Source of the DNA: Candidatus Binatus soli
Lineage (GTDB): Bacteria; Desulfobacterota; Binatia; Binatales; Binataceae
Direction of reading: 5' to 3'
Assembly (NCBI GenBank): GCA_002479255.1
Contig: DLMJ01000026.1
Location: forward strand, 1-13,578
Length of the DNA: 13,578 bases
Shown here: piece by piece, positions 1 to 5,529 of the stretch
Numbering within the stretch: the stretch's first letter is position 1
How the letters are laid out: every line of letters starts with the position of its first letter
Translations under genes and position numbers: made by a program
The notes under the pieces: generated by a model
The model's input: only the letters and a program-made list of their open reading frames with translations
Database searches by the model: none
Told to the model about the DNA's origin: nothing

Positions 1-208
1 GTGGGCGTTCACAACCGGCGGTGAGGTGGAGTCATCGCCGGCAATCGGCAGCGACGGCACAGTTTACTTCGGCTCCGATGACGACAACCTCTACGCGGTA
101 ACCGACAATGGCACGAGCGCCACGCAGAAGTGGGCGTTCACAACCGGCGGTGAGGTGGATTCCTCGCCGGCAATCGGCAGCGACGGCACAGTTTACTTCG
201 GCTCCGAT
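1..208 (+). repeat. Two near-identical 79-bp direct repeats, period 129 bp
   Basis: Positions 1-79 and 130-208 match except at two bases within the GTGGAGTCATCG / GTGGATTCCTCG stretch. The period is 129 bp (43 codons), so each copy encodes one propeller unit. The near identity at DNA level, including silent positions, implies recent duplication or gene conversion of repeat units. More copies probably lie outside the window. Confidence 0.9.
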
Positions 209-859
209 TACCCCTATGGCAAGAACCTCTACGCTGTGGGCGCCGTTCCTACGGCGAGCGCGACGGCGACCCGAACCGCAACGCCAACGCCGACGGGGAC
301 CGCGACTACCACCGCAACGGCGACGCCGACCGCGACGCCCACGCCGACGCTGACGGCCACGCCGACCGTCACTGCCACACCGACGCCGACTGCCACAGCG
401 ACCGCTACTGCGACTCCTACAGCCACCGCGACGCCGACCGCAACTTCAACGGCGACTGCGACGCCCACGGCAACACCGACAGTTACAGCCACGCCGACGG
501 CCACGCCTACGCCAGTGCCGGTCAAGCTGAAGATCAGTCCGGCGTCGCTGAACTTCGGCACGGTGAAAGTCGGGAATCAGAAGGGACCCAAGAACATCAC
601 CGTGAGCAACCCCAAGGGCAGCAAAAAGAAGCCCGGTGTTACGGTGTTGATGGACGGGTATGGGCTCAGCGCAGCCGGCGGTCCGTTCGGCGTGACGAAT
701 GACTGCGGTGCATCGCTGGCGGCAGGCGCGAAGTGCACGATCGGAGTCACGTTCACGCCGGCCGCCGCGCAACCGTATAACGCCACGCTGACGGTCATCG
801 ACAATGCAGACCATGAGCCGCAGTCGGTGAAACTCAAGGGCAAGGGCAAAAGCAAATAG
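2..859 (+). CDS. Secreted beta-propeller (PQQ-like repeat) protein with Thr/Pro/Ala linker and C-terminal ASH domain, 5' end outside window
   Basis: The frame is open from the first complete codon (WAFTTGGEV), so the protein is cut by the window edge; the in-frame GTG at 26 is not its true start. Visible in order: two 43-residue propeller units with SSPAIGSDGTVYFGSD motifs, as in PQQ-like/pyrrolo-quinoline beta-propeller repeats; a linker of about 90 residues made almost only of Thr, Ala and Pro (nt 248-523); and a C-terminal Ig-like domain (nt about 527-850) containing SPASLNFGTVKVG and CTIGVTFTPAAA. The last matches the ASPM/SPD-2/Hydin 'choice-of-anchor D' type. Such architecture is typical of exported or cell-surface proteins; no enzymatic residues are seen. 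The gene ends with TAG and converges on the next gene after a 16-bp gap in which I see no hairpin. Confidence 0.8.
   Translation, partial: WAFTTGGEVESSPAIGSDGTVYFGSDDDNLYAVTDNGTSATQKWAFTTGGEVDSSPAIGSDGTVYFGSDYPYGKNLYAVGAVPTASATATRTATPTPTGTATTTATATPTATPTPTLTATPTVTATPTPTATATATATPTATATPTATSTATATPTATPTVTATPTATPTPVPVKLKISPASLNFGTVKVGNQKGPKNITVSNPKGSKKKPGVTVLMDGYGLSAAGGPFGVTNDCGASLAAGAKCTIGVTFTPAAAQPYNATLTVIDNADHEPQSVKLKGKGKSK
248..523 (+). repeat. Low-complexity ACN-GCN / ACN-CCN repeat tract encoding a Thr-Ala/Thr-Pro linker
   Basis: About 275 bp of degenerate 6-bp units (Thr codon then Ala or Pro codon), interrupted by single Ser, Arg, Leu, Val and Gly codons. It encodes a flexible, probably extracellular linker. 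The tract also produces long spurious open frames on both strands. Confidence 0.85.
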
Positions 860-875
860 GCAGGGGCCCGATGGG

Positions 876-2072
876 TTATGTTTTCGGGAATTTCGGGGGT
901 GGCTGAAGCTGGCTGTTGATGGTTTTAAGAATTGGGTCGAGTTGCGGGTCGACCTGCCGCGTGAAGGCGCCGATGGCGATCAAAGCCTCGGCGGAGTAAC
1001 AGATTTGTTCGGCCTGTAGATTGACGGTGCGCTGGGCGAGGTCAGGCGTCCAATTCGCAATCGATGCCTGAGATTCAAACGACCGCAGCCAAAGACATTG
1101 GCGCCGGAATGAGTCCGGAAGGGGTATATTCGCGGACGGATTTTCAAATAGGATTGTGGTAGCCGGGCATGAGATGATCACAGTGGCCAACTTAGTTTTA
1201 TCCCGAAACTTTCCTTGGTGACCCATAAGGACCGTACGCCGGTCGTACGCACTGCCCTGATGCTCCATGATCGGCGCGCCTTTCCATCCGTAATGCGCGT
1301 ACCAGAGCAAGCCCGAGGTAACGCGTCCCCTCGAGGCCGTCACGGGAAATGCCTCTCCCGCGCCCACTACCAAAGCCCACGCATCGTCCTGAAAATCGAC
1401 CCATAGGACGGTTGGTTCATCCCGCGGAAGTTGTTCCTCCTTGTCATCTTCGATTCGACGGATCCGGCTGATAGCGTTCGCTCTCAGAGAATCTCCTGGT
1501 TTGCTGGAGTCTACCCCACCGAACGGCTCGTACGAGCCGTGCCCGACCAATACATTCCCTTTTGATTGTGCACGCATGTCAGCGGCACTAGCCCGCCGTC
1601 GAAGCTCTTCTTGCTGACGAGAAAGAATTTTCTCAAGCGCCTTTTGCATTTTCGGATCGATCTGCTTGGCAACCACTTCGACCGCAACCTGAGCATCACC
1701 AATCGACACGGCAAAATCTGTCGTTTTGACGTTGCCTTCTTTGATGGGTCGTACGCTGAAATGGGCCTCCGTGAGAGCACCAAACGCGCGAATCTCAGCA
1801 AGAGCGCCTGCAGGAGTTGAAAAGTCCTTGGTGTCGAGCAGCCGCTGTTTTTGCCGTTCTAGCCAAGGTTGATTTAACGCTGCGGCCTGCCGGACCGCAG
1901 AGTCGGTGTTGGCGATGATTCGTGATCGCCAGGAGTCGGCCGATTCGCGGTCGGTTAGAAGCTGTCCGACTGGATGAAGCCGCAGCAATCCCTGGCGAGC
2001 GCAACAGAGCGTGTGGCGCTCATCTTCGGAAAACATGTCTGGCAGCCGGGTCGCCGTGTCTCGGTTATTCAT
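876..2072 (-). CDS. Uncharacterised 398-aa protein, possible PD-(D/E)XK nuclease-like fold
   Basis: I do not recognise a named family. The ATG at 2072 overlaps the stop of the upstream toxin remnant (shared ATGAATAA), so translation may once have been coupled. Residues 86-140 hold a pattern seen in restriction-endonuclease-like folds: a helix with Glu93 (GALAEIRAFGAL), then Asp119 in KTTDFAVSIGD, then a strand AQVAVEVVAKQ with Glu132 and Lys136. The usual E-x-K spacing is not kept (Lys is four residues after Glu), so activity is uncertain. Residues 141-165 form a charged, coiled-coil-like helix. A second segment, IRRIEDDKEEQLPRDEP then TVLWVDFQDD (about 203-230), resembles the helix plus strand following the core in several nuclease-like families. 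There is no signal peptide or membrane segment, so it is probably cytoplasmic. The gene looks AT-richer than its neighbours, consistent with transfer. The fold is inference; the reading frame is secure. Confidence 0.75.
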   Translation of the reverse strand: MNNRDTATRLPDMFSEDERHTLCCARQGLLRLHPVGQLLTDRESADSWRSRIIANTDSAVRQAAALNQPWLERQKQRLLDTKDFSTPAGALAEIRAFGALTEAHFSVRPIKEGNVKTTDFAVSIGDAQVAVEVVAKQIDPKMQKALEKILSRQQEELRRRASAADMRAQSKGNVLVGHGSYEPFGGVDSSKPGDSLRANAISRIRRIEDDKEEQLPRDEPTVLWVDFQDDAWALVVGAGEAFPVTASRGRVTSGLLWYAHYGWKGAPIMEHQGSAYDRRTVLMGHQGKFRDKTKLATVIISCPATTILFENPSANIPLPDSFRRQCLWLRSFESQASIANWTPDLAQRTVNLQAEQICYSAEALIAIGAFTRQVDPQLDPILKTINSQLQPPPKFPKT

Positions 2073-2202
2073 AGACGTCGCGTCGGTGCGCGATTCGCGT
2101 CACATCGACGGTTCTGGTTGTGTCGTCAATGATATAAAATATCCGGTATTCGCCAAGCTTGGTGTCCCGCTTCTTTCCCGGCGCAAGAGAGCGCGAAGAA
2201 TA
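2065..2202 (-). pseudogene. C-terminal remnant of a RelE/ParE-family toxin gene
   Basis: On the minus strand the frame ending in TAA at 2067-2065 reads APGKKRDTKLGEYRIFYII, then DDTTRTVDVTRIAHRRDVYE. This is the C-terminal half of RelE/ParE toxins: the G-E-Y-R-I-F-Y strand, an acidic turn, and the closing H-R-R-D-V-Y motif that carries key residues in this family. The frame has no start codon. It runs back without a Met/GTG/TTG codon into the tRNA-Leu gene, where it meets a TGA in the T-arm. The N-terminal half is therefore missing and the homology begins right beside the tRNA CCA end. No antitoxin is visible. The stop overlaps the ATG of the 398-aa gene. It is probably non-functional. Confidence 0.65.
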
Positions 2203-2203
2203 A

Positions 2204-2536
2204 TGGTGCGGGCGGAGGGAGTCGAACCCTCACGAGCCGTCAAGCTCAACGGATTTTCATACCGTCCACGGCTTTCGCCGCCCGGACGCGGCGTTTTGAA
2301 GCGCCCGCATCAGGTTTGCGGTCTGGACTATCCCTTCACCGTCCCCCGGAAGATCCGGGGCTTAGGTGCTGCCCGTCTAGTCTCTACACCTTCCCGGCTG
2401 GAATGTTCCGGCCGGGCTTGGCTCGGGATTGCCATTTCAGGTTTCCCCGAATTTGGGCAGTTCTGCATCGCCGGTTTCCCAGGCGAGCACTCAAGTTTCC
2501 TTAAGTCCGTAGCGTCTGCCATTCCGCCACGCCCGC
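2204..2536 (-). tRNA. tRNA-Leu (UAA anticodon) interrupted by a group I intron
   Basis: Exon 1 is 2536-2503 (34 nt) and exon 2 is 2257-2204 (54 nt including an encoded CCA). The joined 88-nt RNA folds as a class II tRNA: acceptor GCGGGCG with CGCCCGC, discriminator A, D-arm GCG...CGC, anticodon stem ACGGA/TCCGT, a variable arm with stem GAGC/GCTC, and T-arm GAGGG-TTCGACT-CCCTC. The spliced anticodon loop is CTTAAAA, so the anticodon is UAA and it reads Leu UUA codons. A73, the long variable arm and the 85-nt body identify leucine. The intron separates U34 from A35, the position used by the cyanobacterial and plastid tRNA-Leu(UAA) intron. Correct splicing is needed for function. No terminator follows the CCA, so transcription may run on into 2072-876. 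Confidence 0.93.
2258..2502 (-). ncRNA. Group I self-splicing intron (IC3-like, Azoarcus/cyanobacterial tRNA type), no ORF
   Basis: 245 nt, minus strand. The 5' splice site lies in a perfect P1 hairpin: exon ACTT plus intron AAG, a GAAA loop, then CTTGAGT, giving the diagnostic U-G pair at the exon end. The intron ends in G (omega-G, 2258). Core elements: P3 CTGCCC (2460-2455) with GGGCAG (2374-2369); P4 TTCGGG with CCCGAG; a GAAA in J4/5; P6 CCCGGC...GCCGGG; the R element GTAGAGACTAGACGG (within 2390-2365); the S element ATAGTCC (within 2336-2320), with P7 GACTA/TAGTC; P8 CACC...GGTG capped by CCCCGGA/TCCGGGG; and three P9-domain hairpins. From memory, the R and S regions and J4/5 look very like the Azoarcus tRNA-Ile intron ribozyme. 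There is no homing endonuclease, so mobility would rely on reverse splicing or vertical descent. Confidence 0.93.
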
Positions 2537-2565
2537 GTGGCTGGTCATCTGGAGCTATCTATCAC

Positions 2566-2650
2566 ATGGGGCAGCGGGATGTAACGTCAGTCTGGCGGTA
2601 ACCGTTCCAGACTTTTAAGTCCTCTCCGTATGCCATTTCGCCACCCCGGC
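2566..2650 (-). pseudogene. Decayed intron-less tRNA-Leu(UAA) copy
   Basis: Minus-strand 2650-2614 reads as the 5' half of a tRNA-Leu: GCCGGGG, TG, a D-arm-like GCGAAATGGCATACGG, then GAGGA and an uninterrupted anticodon loop CTTAAAA (UAA). The 3' half is degraded. The anticodon stem mispairs at both ends (GAGGA/GTCTG), there is no TTCRA T-loop, and the acceptor 3' strand (TGCCCCA) does not pair with GCCGGGG. However, CCCGC, the 3' T-stem remnant, lies exactly 77 nt from the 5' end, as expected in an 85-nt tRNA-Leu. This suggests decay by point mutation rather than truncation. A strong hairpin AGTCTGG...CCAGACT (2613-2589) has replaced the variable arm. It lies in tandem with, and 29 nt upstream of, the intron-containing tRNA. 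A tRNA fragment of other origin is the alternative. Confidence 0.55.
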
Positions 2651-2768
2651 CCGTAAGCGAACAAGATCGTTAAATCATAAAGACGCCCGCGCGCGAAGAT
2701 GGCGCATTGGACCGCCTACGCCCCCTGCCGCGATGCGGAGCGGCCCCGCAATTGTTCATTCTATCTGG

Positions 2769-2797
2769 CGCGCGATGGATATATGCTCTATCGCGCG
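2769..2797. repeat. Inverted repeat (8-bp arms, 13-nt loop) in a 200-bp gene-free stretch
   Basis: CGCGCGAT (2769-2776) and ATCGCGCG (2790-2797) are perfect arms around an AT-richer loop. The stretch from 2651 to 2851, between the tRNA remnant and the lipoprotein gene, holds no convincing gene. This stem lacks a T-tract, so I do not call it a terminator. It could be a regulatory stem or chance in CG-rich DNA. Confidence 0.4.
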
Positions 2798-2851
2798 GCG
2801 CGCCGTGGATGCTGACGGGTCGCCGACTGCATCGACGAACGGGCGGACTTC

Positions 2852-3343
2852 TTGCGGCAAAAACGGTTCATCGTTTTGGTTCTATCGGCGCTAATCGTGT
2901 CGGGGTGCGCCGCGTACCATCACTATGAAGCCTCGCGGCCTGAGGCCGTTCAAAAAACCGAAGCGATGCTCTCCGACGCGGGCTTCAGCACGATCAAAAT
3001 CGACACTTCCGACAAAGTCGGGCTCGTGCAAGACCTCCCGCCGCAGGAAATTCGCAACTATAAGACCCAATCCGGCACGGTCTACTGGTACTACGACCCT
3101 GACGTCTGCTCATGCGTGTATGAAGGACACCAAAACGAATTCGACCGCTACCAGATGGCCATGAGACAGCAAAATGACACTGCACAGTATGCCGCCGAAT
3201 CGGGGGACCAGGAAGTCGCGTCATTGAACGCCTTGAACGGTGCGTTTTTTCCTCCACCGCTAATCTGGGTTGGCGGATTCGCCCCCGGACCTCCGATCGG
3301 CCGCAGACCTGGCCCCCCGCCGACACGCGGCCACCCACGCTAA
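2852..3343 (+). CDS. Small outer-membrane-type lipoprotein, conserved hypothetical
   Basis: 163 aa from a TTG start at 2852, the only possible start after the in-frame TGA at 2813, with GGGCGGA four bases upstream. The N-terminus is a lipoprotein signal: MRQKR, hydrophobic FIVLVLSALIV, then lipobox V-S-G-C with Cys19 as lipidation site. The mature part has the pattern TEAMLSDAGF...LPPQEI...GTVYWYYDPDVCSCVYEGHQNEFDRYQ. I recognise this as a recurring family of small proteobacterial lipoproteins with a D-P-x-V-C-x-C-(L/V)-Y-x-G core and no known function. The C-terminal 30 residues are Pro/Gly-rich and probably disordered. The two closely spaced Cys (C-S-C) could bind metal or form a disulfide; that is inference. 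It lies in the same direction as the next lipoprotein, 128 bp away. Confidence 0.8.
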   Translation: MRQKRFIVLVLSALIVSGCAAYHHYEASRPEAVQKTEAMLSDAGFSTIKIDTSDKVGLVQDLPPQEIRNYKTQSGTVYWYYDPDVCSCVYEGHQNEFDRYQMAMRQQNDTAQYAAESGDQEVASLNALNGAFFPPPLIWVGGFAPGPPIGRRPGPPPTRGHPR

Positions 3344-3471
3344 ATGTTATGCGAGCAGTTCGAGCGCCGCTGAAACCTCCGCCCGTGCGCTGCGTCTATA
3401 GATGCGAGGCGAGCGGGTATGGACTTGCGTCGCGCCACGGATTGAAATGAGACTCTGAAACATCATTCGTG

Positions 3472-4179
3472 ATGCTCATGAAAAATCGAACCGCGCCCGG
3501 GATGCATCGAAGCCTTGCTATCGGACTTCGAACCGGTGCAATCGCGGCGGCAATCGCAATTTCCGGATGCGGCATCGCGCAGGCGCCGATCGAACATACC
3601 CCCAACGTCGTCGCGACTCCGCAACAAGGCCGCTTGGCCGTAAGTGTCGCGGCCGCGCCTACCGTCGGCGCGGTAACCCCGGTTTACGTATCGATCGCCA
3701 ACGGCACCGACGCACCGCGCGCGATCGTGCCAAGCCAGGTGTTCGCGCTCAACGACGCCGGCGAACGAGTCGCTCCTCTTCCACCGGGTGAGGCGGCGCG
3801 ACAATCCGGCAACGCGGGCGAACTCAAGGCCGCGCTCAAGAGCGCGGCCTTCAGCGGCGTGGCTGCGGGCGCTGTCGGTGCGGGATTAGGCGCCGCGGTG
3901 GGCTCCGCATTCGGCGCCGCCGGCATGGGCGCGATCGTCGGCAGCGCATACGGCGCCGGCTACGGGATTGTCCAGGGCGCCCAAGCCGGACAGACGAAAG
4001 CCGACCAGCAGGCCAATCAGCAGATCGAGGCGCTCTCACTGAAACCCGAGGAAGTGCGCAAGGACTTCACGGTGAGCGGCTACGTTTTCTTTCCCAAGGG
4101 ACAATACAACCAGGTCGAGATGCTGCTGGTCGATCGCGAGACCGGCGACACCGAAGTCGTCCGCGAACCCTGGCACTGA
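3472..4179 (+). CDS. Glycine-zipper lipoprotein
   Basis: 235 aa from ATG 3472. GTG 3469 and ATG 3478 are also possible and no strong ribosome site separates them. A basic N-terminus and hydrophobic stretch lead to the lipobox I-S-G-C (Cys33 from this start), so the mature protein should be a lipoprotein. Residues 45-110 look like a beta-rich domain (GRLAVSVAAAP...PVYVSIANGTDAPRAIVPSQVFAL). Residues 129-173 are a glycine zipper with repeated GxxxG spacing (GAVGAGLGAAVGSAFGAAG and onward), the kind that packs in or against membranes in outer-membrane lipoproteins. The C-terminal part (VSGYVFFPKGQYNQVEMLLVD) returns to beta structure. The role may be envelope maintenance, but no specific function can be assigned. 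Confidence 0.8.
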   Translation: MLMKNRTAPGMHRSLAIGLRTGAIAAAIAISGCGIAQAPIEHTPNVVATPQQGRLAVSVAAAPTVGAVTPVYVSIANGTDAPRAIVPSQVFALNDAGERVAPLPPGEAARQSGNAGELKAALKSAAFSGVAAGAVGAGLGAAVGSAFGAAGMGAIVGSAYGAGYGIVQGAQAGQTKADQQANQQIEALSLKPEEVRKDFTVSGYVFFPKGQYNQVEMLLVDRETGDTEVVREPWH

Positions 4180-4195
4180 CGGGACAGTCCGCGCC

Positions 4196-5254
4196 CTACA
4201 GCAGCGACGTGATAATCACGATTGCGCCCTGTCCCTGGCCCTTCTCAGCAGGATCGCAAATCACCGCCTTGCTGCCGATGAACTTCATGTCCGTCGGATC
4301 CATCAGACCCGAGGCGAACCCCCGGGCGATCCCTTTCTCCACGCGATAGACCGAGCCGTCGCGTTCATTGTTGTTCTCGTAAGCAAATTTGCCGGTGTCC
4401 GCGATCATCAACTCGTCACTGTATGAGCCGAAGTTTGACGGCGCCCACGCGAAGCCCGACGGACGGATGAATCCGACCAGGTAAACGTCATCTTTCATCT
4501 TGCCGTCGGCGCCGACCATGCCGATGCGGCCGACCTTCGACACTCCAGCCCCCTTGGCGCGCATCCCGACCAGCATCAGGTTCGCCGCCTTGGAATCGGA
4601 AGCGGGTGGAAATGTTATCGTGGTCAGCTCGAATACGACCGGTTTGTTGTAGGTGCCGAATGCGCTCGCCTTGCCCGATGAGTCGATCGAATAAATTGTC
4701 GCGTTGCCGCTGGTCGCCGCGTAGAGCTTGCCTGCGAATGGTGTCCCGGCCGCGCCGAATTCCAGATCGCGGCATTCGGTCGGCGCCGCGCCGGCGTTGG
4801 GCAGTTTGGCGAACGTGCTGACCGCGCCCGACTTGTCGATTCGTTCGACCTCGCACGGCGCCTTGATATCGCCGGCCGCGGCGAGCACGAAAACATTGCC
4901 CTCGTACGAGCCGAATCCCGCCGGACCGACCGCGACTCCGGCCGGGTTCTTGATCTTCGACTTGCCCGCGAGCTCCGTCACCTTGCCGGCGAACGTGACC
5001 GAGAAGACTCCCCCCGCGCGGTCGGACACCACCATGACGCCGTGGTTATCCTGCAGGAAGTACGGTGCGACGAGGCCGGGTGCCTTCAGCGCCTTGATCT
5101 CGAACGGTACTTCTACGTCCAAGCCCTTGCCCGCCGCGCTCGCGATCGAGTTGGTCACACTCGGCAACGCGGCGATCGTCAGGGCGGCGACACTCAACGC
5201 GGTGGCGAACAGTGAAAAAACTGAAGAACTACTTTTTCTTTTCGAGAAGTTCAT
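4196..5254 (-). CDS. Exported beta-propeller-like protein (NHL/SMP-30-like), function unknown
   Basis: 352 aa. I chose ATG 5254 over the upstream TTG 5272 because GAGG lies six bases before it and the protein then begins with a clean signal peptide: MNFSKRKSSSS, a hydrophobic core of about 20 residues, and a likely cut after SIASA. The mature part repeats units of about 40-50 residues with hydrophobic strands and G-x-V/G-x-L turns (for example NPAGVAVGPAGFGSYEGNVFV and GFAWAPSNFGSYSDELMIAD), as in six-bladed NHL or SMP-30-like propellers. Acidic loop residues (DLEFG, DPTDMKF) could bind metal, but I see no set of catalytic residues. The first 26 bp overlap the end of the ribbon-helix-helix gene, so the two are an operon with probable translational coupling. 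Confidence 0.8.
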   Translation of the reverse strand: MNFSKRKSSSSVFSLFATALSVAALTIAALPSVTNSIASAAGKGLDVEVPFEIKALKAPGLVAPYFLQDNHGVMVVSDRAGGVFSVTFAGKVTELAGKSKIKNPAGVAVGPAGFGSYEGNVFVLAAAGDIKAPCEVERIDKSGAVSTFAKLPNAGAAPTECRDLEFGAAGTPFAGKLYAATSGNATIYSIDSSGKASAFGTYNKPVVFELTTITFPPASDSKAANLMLVGMRAKGAGVSKVGRIGMVGADGKMKDDVYLVGFIRPSGFAWAPSNFGSYSDELMIADTGKFAYENNNERDGSVYRVEKGIARGFASGLMDPTDMKFIGSKAVICDPAEKGQGQGAIVIITSLL

Positions 5255-5462
5255 CGAGTGCCTCGTTGACAACGTATTTTTCGTTCGGATCCCGGTCGTC
5301 CAGCTCGGATTTGCGGCGCGACACCCACTGTGCCAGACCGATCGTCGCGGCCTCCTCGGGATTCGAAATCCCCATCGCCTGCGCGACCCGCATCAGCTGC
5401 CCAAACAACTCGTCGGGCAGGTCGATCTGAATTCTCTTGCTCAAGCCGCTATTTCGATCCAT
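5229..5462 (-). CDS. Ribbon-helix-helix (Arc/CopG-like) DNA-binding protein
   Basis: 77 aa, ATG at 5462 preceded at once by GGAAG; a weaker TTG at codon 7 is the alternative start. The fold reads as strand KRIQIDLPDE, helix ELFGQLMRVAQAMG, turn SNPEE, and helix AATIGLAQWVSRRKSEL: the beta-alpha-alpha pattern of RHH repressors, which bind DNA as dimers through the paired strands. A charged tail (EKYVVNEALDELLEKKK) follows. It could be a stand-alone regulator or an antitoxin. No toxin sits next to it: its downstream partner is an exported propeller protein overlapping by 26 bp. RHH proteins commonly repress their own promoters, and a palindrome covers the -35 box predicted upstream (5510-5529). 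Confidence 0.7.
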   Translation of the reverse strand: MDRNSGLSKRIQIDLPDELFGQLMRVAQAMGISNPEEAATIGLAQWVSRRKSELDDRDPNEKYVVNEALDELLEKKK

Positions 5463-5485
5463 CTTCCGGCAATTGTTCGCCCTTC

Positions 5486-5515
5486 CATATAGTCTTAGGT
5501 CGCGGCGCTCGTCAA
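5486..5515 (-). promoter_or_regulatory. Predicted sigma-70 promoter of the RHH-propeller operon
   Basis: On the minus strand: -35 TTGACG (5515-5510), an 18-bp spacer, and -10 TATATG (5491-5486; CTATAT with 17 bp is an equal reading). Five of six -35 bases match consensus. The start would fall near 5480, giving a short leader before ATG 5462. A plus-strand TATAGT (5488-5493) overlaps it and could be the -10 of the RNase gene, so the two divergent promoters appear to share DNA. Confidence 0.5.
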
Positions 5516-5529
5516 AATGAATTTTGACG
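5510..5529. promoter_or_regulatory. Perfect 20-bp palindrome, candidate RHH operator
   Basis: CGTCAAAAT (5510-5518), a GA centre, and ATTTTGACG (5521-5529) are perfect inverted arms. The site contains the -35 box predicted for the minus-strand operon and the ATG (5517) of the divergent RNase gene. In RNA it could also form a 9-bp hairpin around the RNase start codon. Confidence 0.55.

Noticed and set aside
253..516. Short-period repeats that could suggest a CRISPR or minisatellite array
   Set aside because: The units are 6-bp-type codon pairs in frame with a Thr/Pro/Ala linker; there are no constant repeats with unique spacers.
2011..2601. 196-codon plus-strand open frame across 2011-2601
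   Set aside because: It runs antisense through the tRNA-Leu, its group I intron and the toxin remnant; structured RNA explains the region.
2589..2616. Hairpin AGTCTGG...CCAGACT followed by TTTT as a plus-strand terminator
   Set aside because: No plus-strand gene ends upstream of it. It lies inside the decayed tRNA-Leu, whose minus-strand reading explains its context better.
2707..2928. 73-codon plus-strand open frame before the lipoprotein
   Set aside because: No ribosome site, no recognisable pattern, and it overlaps the signal peptide of the better supported lipoprotein.
4728..5492. 254-codon open frame on the plus strand
   Set aside because: Antisense to the exported propeller protein and the RHH gene, both better supported.
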